A stretch of 64,000 bases of DNA from NCBI GenBank assembly GCA_031550725.1, contig JAVBOH010000008.1:1-64000 (forward strand). Direction: 5' to 3'. This DNA comes from UBA946 sp031550725. Lineage in GTDB: Bacteria > Bacillota > Clostridia > Oscillospirales > Ruminococcaceae. Positions within the stretch are counted from its first letter, which is position 1. Each line of letters starts with the position of its first letter. The notes beneath the pieces are model-generated. The model saw only the letters and a program-made list of their open reading frames with translations, ran no database searches and had not been told where the DNA came from. Below, one piece after another: positions 59,759 to 64,000 of this stretch. A program made the translations under genes and the position numbers.

Positions 59759-59965
59759 TTATTTCAACAAATTCACTCGTTCGGATGCATATGAAATAAC
59801 TTCCTTTGGTGCAGGAATTTCATTATCCTTTGGTATACAATTTGCAGTCAAGGATGGTTTTTTATATGCATAATTAATAGCAGCTTTCATATCTGTTTCG
59901 ACTTCTTTCACAGAAACACCATTCATTTTTGCAATTTTCTTTATTATCTTCTTGTAATTTTTCAT
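59759..59965 (-). CDS. Small Spo0A-tail-like helical protein
   Basis: A 68-residue protein. The N-terminal half (YKKIIKKIAKMNGVSVKEVETDMKAAINYAYKKPS) is a helical motif common in small clostridial proteins often labelled sporulation-initiation-factor-like; the resemblance is weak. The C-terminal half (IPKDNEIPAPKEVISYAS) is a Pro-rich tail. ATG at 59965 with AAAGGA upstream; an earlier TTG overlaps that site. No function assigned. The next gene on the other strand is an XRE regulator. Confidence 0.6.
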   Translation of the reverse strand: MKNYKKIIKKIAKMNGVSVKEVETDMKAAINYAYKKPSLTANCIPKDNEIPAPKEVISYASERVNLLK

Positions 59966-60034
59966 TTTTATCAATCCTTTGCATAATATGACATTTTATA
60001 TGTATTATACATCATATCACTAATAAAGTCAATA

Positions 60035-60070
60035 TATTGAACACTGTTAATTTATTGATAGTGTTCAATA
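60035..60070. promoter_or_regulatory. Inverted repeat operator before XRE-MazF unit
   Basis: TATTGAACACT (60035-60045) and AGTGTTCAATA (60060-60070) are exact inverted 11-base arms around 14 bases. A TATAAT lies at 60085-60090. It is a strong candidate binding site for the XRE protein encoded 39 bases downstream. Confidence 0.65.
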
Positions 60071-60108
60071 TTTTATACATACTATATAATTATATTGGGT
60101 GATGAAAA

Positions 60109-60315
60109 ATGATAAGTTATGCTCCATTATGGAAAACCATGAAAGAAAAAAATATTACAGCATACGCTTTAAAGACCTATCATAATTTTAGCAGCAATAC
60201 AATAAGCCGCTTGAAACATCAAAAAGGACTATCAACATTAGTATTAAACGACCTCTGCAAAGCATTAGACTGCAAGGTCGAGGATATTTTGTTGTATATT
60301 CCAGATGAGGAATGA
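60109..60315 (+). CDS. XRE-family (HTH_26-type) regulator
   Basis: A 68-residue DNA-binding protein (PLWKTMKEKNITAYALKTYH, SSNTISRLKHQKGLSTLVLNDLCKALDCKVEDIL). The fold and the closing CKVEDILLYIP match the short YozG/HTH_26 type. A perfect inverted repeat upstream suggests autoregulation. A REP-like palindrome follows, then the small ORF and MazF-like gene; whether it regulates them is unknown. Confidence 0.85.
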   Translation: MISYAPLWKTMKEKNITAYALKTYHNFSSNTISRLKHQKGLSTLVLNDLCKALDCKVEDILLYIPDEE

Positions 60316-60316
60316 A

Positions 60317-60348
60317 TGTGGGGGACGGAATGGAATCCGTTCCCTACA
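60317..60348. repeat. REP-like palindrome, copy H
   Basis: TGTGGGGGACGGA and TCCGTTCCCTACA pair at 11 of 13 positions around a 6-base centre. It ends in CCCTACA, as the other copies do, and begins just past the XRE stop. Confidence 0.6.
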
Positions 60349-60380
60349 AATTGATGATAATATCAACGGAAAGGACGCCT

Positions 60381-60485
60381 ATGTTATGTGCAATGATAAT
60401 TACAAACATAAAAAAAGTTATTGCTAATCCAGTAGAGGAAACAACTATTGATTTAGTTCTATTAGAACTAAAAAATCAATTATGA
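60381..60485 (+). CDS. 34-residue ORF coupled to MazF-like gene
   Basis: A short ORF of 34 codons (MLCAMIITNIKKVIANPVEE, then TTIDLVLLELKNQL). AAAGGA lies 6-7 bases before its ATG, and its stop overlaps the next start as ATGA, the classic coupling. This position is where an antitoxin would lie, but it is shorter than normal MazE proteins and lacks a visible DNA-binding fold. It could be a mini-antitoxin, a leader peptide or a remnant. Confidence 0.5.
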   Translation: MLCAMIITNIKKVIANPVEETTIDLVLLELKNQL

Positions 60486-60970
60486 AATTAGCTCCTAAAC
60501 AACAGCATATTATAACCGATTGGCTTATGGTTTGGTCCAAGTACCTTACTTTTGAGCGTTCGTTTGAGCCAAGCAGGTTAGTTTACTATAAACGTGGTGA
60601 TATAGTTCATGTACATTTAGGATATAATACGGGATGTGAACAAGGCGGAACACATTATGCTGTTGTAGTTGAAAATAACAACAGCAAAACAAACGGAGGT
60701 ATTGTAATTATACCAATATCTTCATTGGAAAAAGGAAAATCAATTAATAACCTCCACCATTCAGAAGTATATTTGGGTAAAATAATTCCAGATTCAGATA
60801 GAGAAAGTTATGCAATGCCTATGCAAATACGCTGTATATCAAAACTTAGAATAATAAAACCACGTTTAAAAGATGATAAACACATCAAGCTTAAAGGACA
60901 GCAAATGGATTTACTGGATGAAAAGGTAAAAGAACTCTTTACAAAAAGTCTTGACAAAAAAGAAAAATGA
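60482..60970 (+). CDS. PemK/MazF-family toxin
   Basis: A 162-residue MazF-like protein. The core (about 39-150) has RGDIVHVHLGYNTGCEQGGTHYAVVVENN split, the strand IVIIPISS and the IRCISKLRI region, as in MazF endoribonucleases, where the GD-x-V and the E-Q-G-G loop are typical. The N-terminal 38 residues (MKLAPKQQHIITDWLMVWSK) are an extra helix not found in short MazF proteins. The C-terminus is basic. mRNA cleavage is the family role; activity is inferred. A normal MazE is absent. Confidence 0.82.
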   Translation: MKLAPKQQHIITDWLMVWSKYLTFERSFEPSRLVYYKRGDIVHVHLGYNTGCEQGGTHYAVVVENNNSKTNGGIVIIPISSLEKGKSINNLHHSEVYLGKIIPDSDRESYAMPMQIRCISKLRIIKPRLKDDKHIKLKGQQMDLLDEKVKELFTKSLDKKEK

Positions 60971-60989
60971 TGTTAAAATAAAATTGTAA

Positions 60990-61068
60990 TAAATTATGTG
61001 CTTTCGCATATAATAACAATACCCCTAGCGGGTCGCATAAAAAAGATTTTACCCTTGCGGGTCAAAAG
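60990..61068. repeat. Mini-hairpin cluster before the terminator
   Basis: Two near-identical short hairpins, ACCC-CTAGC-GGGTC (61021-61034) and ACCC-TTGC-GGGTC (61051-61063), lie 30 bases apart, after a GTGC/GCAT(A) hairpin near 60996. Possibly part of the same structured-repeat style seen at 61.23 kb. Confidence 0.5.
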
Positions 61069-61092
61069 AGAGCAGGCTTTTTAGTCTGCTCT
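61069..61092 (+). terminator. Terminator after MazF-like gene
   Basis: AGAGCAG pairs with CTGCTCT around 10 bases and is followed by TAATCTTT. Confidence 0.65.
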
Positions 61093-61196
61093 TAATCTTT
61101 GTAATCAAATTGATAATAATTATCTTTTAAATAATGCGTGCTGAATGAAAATATCCTCCTGCATTTATTAAGCAATCCACAAAACAAATAAAAGGA

Positions 61197-61225
61197 TTGA
61201 AAGTTTTTTGTTCCTGTGATATAAT
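61197..61225 (+). promoter_or_regulatory. Promoter of the LRR protein gene
   Basis: TTGAAA, 17 bases, TATAAT. Transcription should begin at about 61232, exactly where the first arm of the leader stem starts. Confidence 0.8.
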
Positions 61226-61232
61226 GTATGAT

Positions 61233-61411
61233 ATAGTAGGTTGAATTAAAAACACTCAAGTGTTTTTAATTAGCACGTAGTGCGATGCGGCGAAGCCGTT
61301 AACCTGCTATCAGGAAGTTTTTGCAACGTAGTTGCAAAAAGGAGCGTAGCTCCGTTAAAAATACTTTAGAATTTTTAACTTAACGCACTATATAACCTTA
61401 TAAAATTAAGG
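61233..61411 (+). ncRNA. Structured leader RNA of the LRR gene
   Basis: An outer stem (61233-61242 with 61301-61310, including one G-U pair) encloses three hairpins: 61244-61271 (13 bp), 61273-61283 (GCAC-GTA-GTGC) and 61288-61298 (CGGC-GAA-GCCG). Then three abutting hairpins follow with no spacer: 61318-61340 (10 bp, GTA loop), 61341-61353 (GGAGC-GTA-GCTCC) and 61354-61379 (9 bp). CCTTA (61396-61400) can pair with TAAGG (61407-61411), covering the AAGGAG ribosome site. TAGTGCG (61278-61284) could alternatively pair with CGCACTA (61384-61390). It resembles a regulatory leader, but no known riboswitch class was recognised. Confidence 0.55.
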
Positions 61412-61423
61412 AGCGTTTATTAT

Positions 61424-62431
61424 ATGAAAATTAAACTTTTAAAAGTCACATCCGTCATGATATGCCTTATCATGACATTATCATACATGACTGTTTTTTC
61501 TTATGCAGAAGAAACCACATCGGCAACAGCAGAGGCTGCTGTGGAATCAAATGAAATTGCGTCGGGTGTGCTTGGTGAAAATTTCACTTGGGTGCTTGAT
61601 AAAAAGTATATACTGACTATTCGTGGCAAGGGTTATATGGACAGCTTTCTTGACAAAAACCGTGCCGATATCCCATGGTATGAATATCAGCATAGTATCA
61701 GAAAAGTTGTTATTGACGAGGGTATAAAAAGTGTTGGGTTTAATTGTTTCAGAGATTGTTTTAACCTGATTTCGATATCATTGCCGTCCACTTTGCTTAA
61801 AATTGAGGGAAGGGCATTTGAGGGTTGTTATTCCTTAAAATATGTTAAAATCCCAAGCAATGTTGAGGATGTTGATATGCTGGCGTTTGGAAAATGCAAA
61901 AGCCTTGTAAGCGTTGTTGTTACATCTAAATATACGAAGTTCAATGACCTGCTTCCTTATGGAAATACTGACGGTGCCTTTGAGCAGTCGAAATATGTAA
62001 CTATATTTTGCAAAACCAACTCATATGCGCAAAAATATGCCAAGGCTAATAAAATAAACTATTCATTTGACTTTAATAAAGCCACAAAGCTGACAGCACT
62101 AACAAATGCCGCATATAAGAAAAACGGCGGCTATATAAACCTAGGCTTTAATAATGCAAAGGTAACATCAATCACAAAAAGCACTGCAGCAATTTCATGG
62201 GCAAGTGTATTTCCATGGGACAGCGGCCGCAGTCCTGATAAATATAAGGTCTATGTTTTCAGTGATAAGAAAAACAAGTATGTCCTTGTTTCAACCACTA
62301 AAAAGACCTCAATTAAGCTGACAAAGCTAACATCCGGCGGTACATATAAAGTCAAGATAGTTCCTATTATTAATGACAGGAACTATGACGATGAATACCG
62401 CATTATTGTTCAGTTTAAGACGAATTCGTAA
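61424..62431 (+). CDS. Secreted BspA-type leucine-rich-repeat and FnIII-like protein
   Basis: A 335-residue exported protein. A signal peptide (about 1-30, ending SYAEE) precedes BspA-like repeats (about 95-180: IRKVVIDEGIKSVGFNCFRD, LISISLPSTLLKIEGRAFEG, LKYVKIPSNVEDVDMLAFGK) and a C-terminal FnIII-like domain (about 250-335: ITKSTAAISWASV, YKVYVFSDKKNKYVLVSTT). BspA repeats are typical of surface adhesins of gut and oral bacteria. There is no LPXTG anchor, so it is likely released or wall-associated. Translation is preceded by the structured leader at 61233-61411. Confidence 0.85.
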   Translation: MKIKLLKVTSVMICLIMTLSYMTVFSYAEETTSATAEAAVESNEIASGVLGENFTWVLDKKYILTIRGKGYMDSFLDKNRADIPWYEYQHSIRKVVIDEGIKSVGFNCFRDCFNLISISLPSTLLKIEGRAFEGCYSLKYVKIPSNVEDVDMLAFGKCKSLVSVVVTSKYTKFNDLLPYGNTDGAFEQSKYVTIFCKTNSYAQKYAKANKINYSFDFNKATKLTALTNAAYKKNGGYINLGFNNAKVTSITKSTAAISWASVFPWDSGRSPDKYKVYVFSDKKNKYVLVSTTKKTSIKLTKLTSGGTYKVKIVPIINDRNYDDEYRIIVQFKTNS

Positions 62432-62439
62432 CATAAATG

Positions 62440-62467
62440 AGCCGTTGTACAAAAAAGTACAATGGCT
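62440..62467. terminator. Bidirectional terminator
   Basis: AGCC-G-TTGTAC and GTACAA-T-GGCT pair around AAAAAA (one G-U), with ATTTGTTT following. It separates the convergent LRR and ABC-F genes. Confidence 0.8.
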
Positions 62468-62476
62468 ATTTGTTTA

Positions 62477-63964
62477 TCAAACCCTGATTATTTCGACAAC
62501 CTTATTTGCAATTTTATCCGCAAAGGTTTTGTCATGCTCAACAAAAATCATAGTCGGCTCATACTCCGTTAAAAGCTCCTCAATCTGAATTCGTGACATG
62601 ATATCAATGAAGTTCAAGGCCTCATCCCAAACATATATATGTGCTTGTTCACAAAGACTTTTTGCAATAAGCACTTTCTTTTTCTGACCGCTGCTAAAAT
62701 TCTCCATATCCTTTTCAAATTGCAAACGTGAAAAGTCAAGCTTTCGCAAAATGGCTTTGAAAAGACTTTCATCAATATTACTGTCATATGCAAAATCGGA
62801 AAGACTGCCACACAAGAAGTCGGCATTCTGCGGCAGATAGGATATTTTTATACTGCTGCCAGTCTGAATATTGCCGCTATGAGTAATATCCTCGCCGCAA
62901 ATAAGCTTTAAAATACTCGATTTACCACAGCCATTTTTACCTGAAAGCAGCACCCTGTCACCCTGATTAACGCTAAAGCTGACATTTTCACATACCATTT
63001 TGCCGTCATACGAAACAGCAACATTATCAAGATATAAAAGCTGCGATGAGTGATATTTTAGCGGTGATATCTTCAAATTATCTGCATTTTCAATATTTTT
63101 AAGCAATGCCGATTTATCAGCTACAGCTTTTTCTCGGCGTTCTTCGATAGCCTTTGAACGTGCCATCATTTTTGCAGACTTGTGACCAATATAACCCCTG
63201 TCAGGACGTAACCCTGAATTTTTACTGCCATTCTTTGTTGACTCGACCTTGTCAGACCAGTCCGAAGTGCGTTTTGCCGCTTGTGAAAGATGCTTAATAT
63301 CCGCTTTAAGTCGTTCATTTTCAGCAAGCTCAAAATTATCCTGACGCTTTTTGTTTTCCTGCCATGACGAAAAATTACCCTTTTGTATCTCAATACCTGT
63401 AAGATTTATCGAAAGAATATGGTCGATACAATTGTCAAGTACAGCTCTGTCATGAGATACAAGTATAAAACCTTTTTTACGGTTAAGGTATTTCGCCACA
63501 ACTTCACGAGCCTGCATATCAAGATGATTTGTCGGCTCATCGATAAGCAGAAATGCATTGGCTTTAAGAAAAAGTATACACAATAAAACCTTAGTCTGCT
63601 CGCCGTTGCTAAGCGTTTCAAACGGACGGTATAAAACCTCATCATCAACATCAAGCAGGCTAAGCTCCTTCGCAATTTCCCAATACTCCAAATCAGGACA
63701 TTTTTCATAAGCTATATCAATCGTATTAACGCTTTTATCTTGCACTTCATAAGGGAAATATTCAAAATCCACGCTTGCAGATATTATGCCCTGATAAGAA
63801 TATTTACCCAGCAATAAATTCATGAAAGTTGTCTTTCCCCTGCCGTTACGTCCTGTAAAACCAAGCTTCCAGTCTGTATCAAGCTGAAATGATACGTCCT
63901 CAAAAATGTTGTCATAGCTTCCGTCATATGCAAATGTCAAACCCACTATATTAATTAATGACAT
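62477..63964 (-). CDS. ABC-F ribosomal protection-type ATPase (Lsa-like)
   Basis: A 495-residue ABC-F protein with two ATPase halves and no membrane domain. Walker A motifs are GRNGRGKTT (about 36-44) and GKNGCGKSS (about 341-349); the signatures are LSNGEQTKVLLC and FSSGQKKKVLIAKSL; the Walker B regions are LLIDEPTNHLD and IYVWDEALNFID. In the linker, the arm rich in Lys and Glu separates the domains. The start (MSLINIVGLTFAYDGSYDNIFEDVSFQLD split by motif) resembles Lsa proteins, which protect ribosomes from lincosamides, streptogramin A and pleuromutilins. Resistance is inferred and the drug range unknown. AGGAGG lies upstream; the leader is cut by the window edge. Confidence 0.85.
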   Translation of the reverse strand: MSLINIVGLTFAYDGSYDNIFEDVSFQLDTDWKLGFTGRNGRGKTTFMNLLLGKYSYQGIISASVDFEYFPYEVQDKSVNTIDIAYEKCPDLEYWEIAKELSLLDVDDEVLYRPFETLSNGEQTKVLLCILFLKANAFLLIDEPTNHLDMQAREVVAKYLNRKKGFILVSHDRAVLDNCIDHILSINLTGIEIQKGNFSSWQENKKRQDNFELAENERLKADIKHLSQAAKRTSDWSDKVESTKNGSKNSGLRPDRGYIGHKSAKMMARSKAIEERREKAVADKSALLKNIENADNLKISPLKYHSSQLLYLDNVAVSYDGKMVCENVSFSVNQGDRVLLSGKNGCGKSSILKLICGEDITHSGNIQTGSSIKISYLPQNADFLCGSLSDFAYDSNIDESLFKAILRKLDFSRLQFEKDMENFSSGQKKKVLIAKSLCEQAHIYVWDEALNFIDIMSRIQIEELLTEYEPTMIFVEHDKTFADKIANKVVEIIRV

Positions 63965-64000
63965 AAAAATAAACCTCCTAAAAAAAACAAAATGACCGCA

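Noticed and set aside
61233..61411. CRISPR-like or tandem repeat interpretation of the hairpin leader
   Set aside because: The hairpins differ in sequence and have no regular spacers; no cas genes are present.

Overview
The window is AT-rich Firmicutes DNA of the Clostridia class, most like a Ruminococcus-type Oscillospiraceae. The evidence is sporulation genes (spoIIP, yabP, yabQ), purine-rich Shine-Dalgarno sites, consensus sigma-A promoters with 17-bp spacers, a GTP-type PEP carboxykinase, a family GH94 cellobiose phosphorylase, and a Gram-positive type IV pilus locus without secretin genes. I found no rRNA, tRNA, CRISPR array, prophage or plasmid replication module.

Layout. 1-10.5 kb: thioredoxin reductase and glutaredoxin, an XRE regulator, the reverse-strand block yabP-yabQ-divIC-S1 protein, divergent spoIIP, a TepA-like ClpP protein, uppP and an FtsK/SpoIIIE translocase. 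10.5-11.3 kb: a REP-associated tyrosine transposase (RAYT) bracketed by copies of a palindromic repeat that also sits in several other gaps of the window. 11.3-16.2 kb: YgiQ radical SAM protein, ComEC-C-like metallohydrolase, alpha/beta hydrolase, DUF3006 and RpiR regulator, closely packed. 16.5-26.5 kb: ECF S component, a lipoprotein, a PAS-GGDEF-EAL protein, a two-component pair and a two-gene lipoprotein/membrane operon. 27-29.4 kb: cellobiose phosphorylase.

29.5-44.7 kb is a complete type IV pilus locus. All of it is on the reverse strand except pilD: paralogous pilins, a C39-like peptidase, PilT, PilB, PilD, two minor pilins, a 915-residue PilX-like protein, PilO, a PilM-PilN fusion and PilC. 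Four consensus promoters divide it into units (pilC to pilW, pilD, the pilin pair, and the last pilin); I could not place one for pilB-pilT. Adhesion to plant fibre, with cellobiose phosphorolysis next door, is an attractive but inferred link.

45-55.5 kb: an amidohydrolase, an XRE regulator, a 64-residue orphan, then the cell-wall group ftsE-ftsX, two tandem M23 endopeptidases, a CtpA-type protease and two small genes, with a PucR/CdaR-type regulator and HPr upstream. 55.7-64 kb: trmD-rimM preceded by an XRE gene that is divergent from a small unknown gene, PEP carboxykinase, a MazF-like toxin with a 34-codon translationally coupled ORF and a nearby XRE gene, a secreted leucine-rich-repeat/FnIII-like protein with a very structured leader, and an Lsa-like ABC-F protein.

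The most unusual material is non-coding. There are two related hairpin-array elements (17.26 and 23.7 kb) that share a cassette and show covarying stems. A leader RNA at 61.23-61.41 kb appears to fold into a closed multi-branch structure followed by three abutting hairpins and a hairpin over the ribosome-binding site. The REP-like repeat family with its RAYT is the third.
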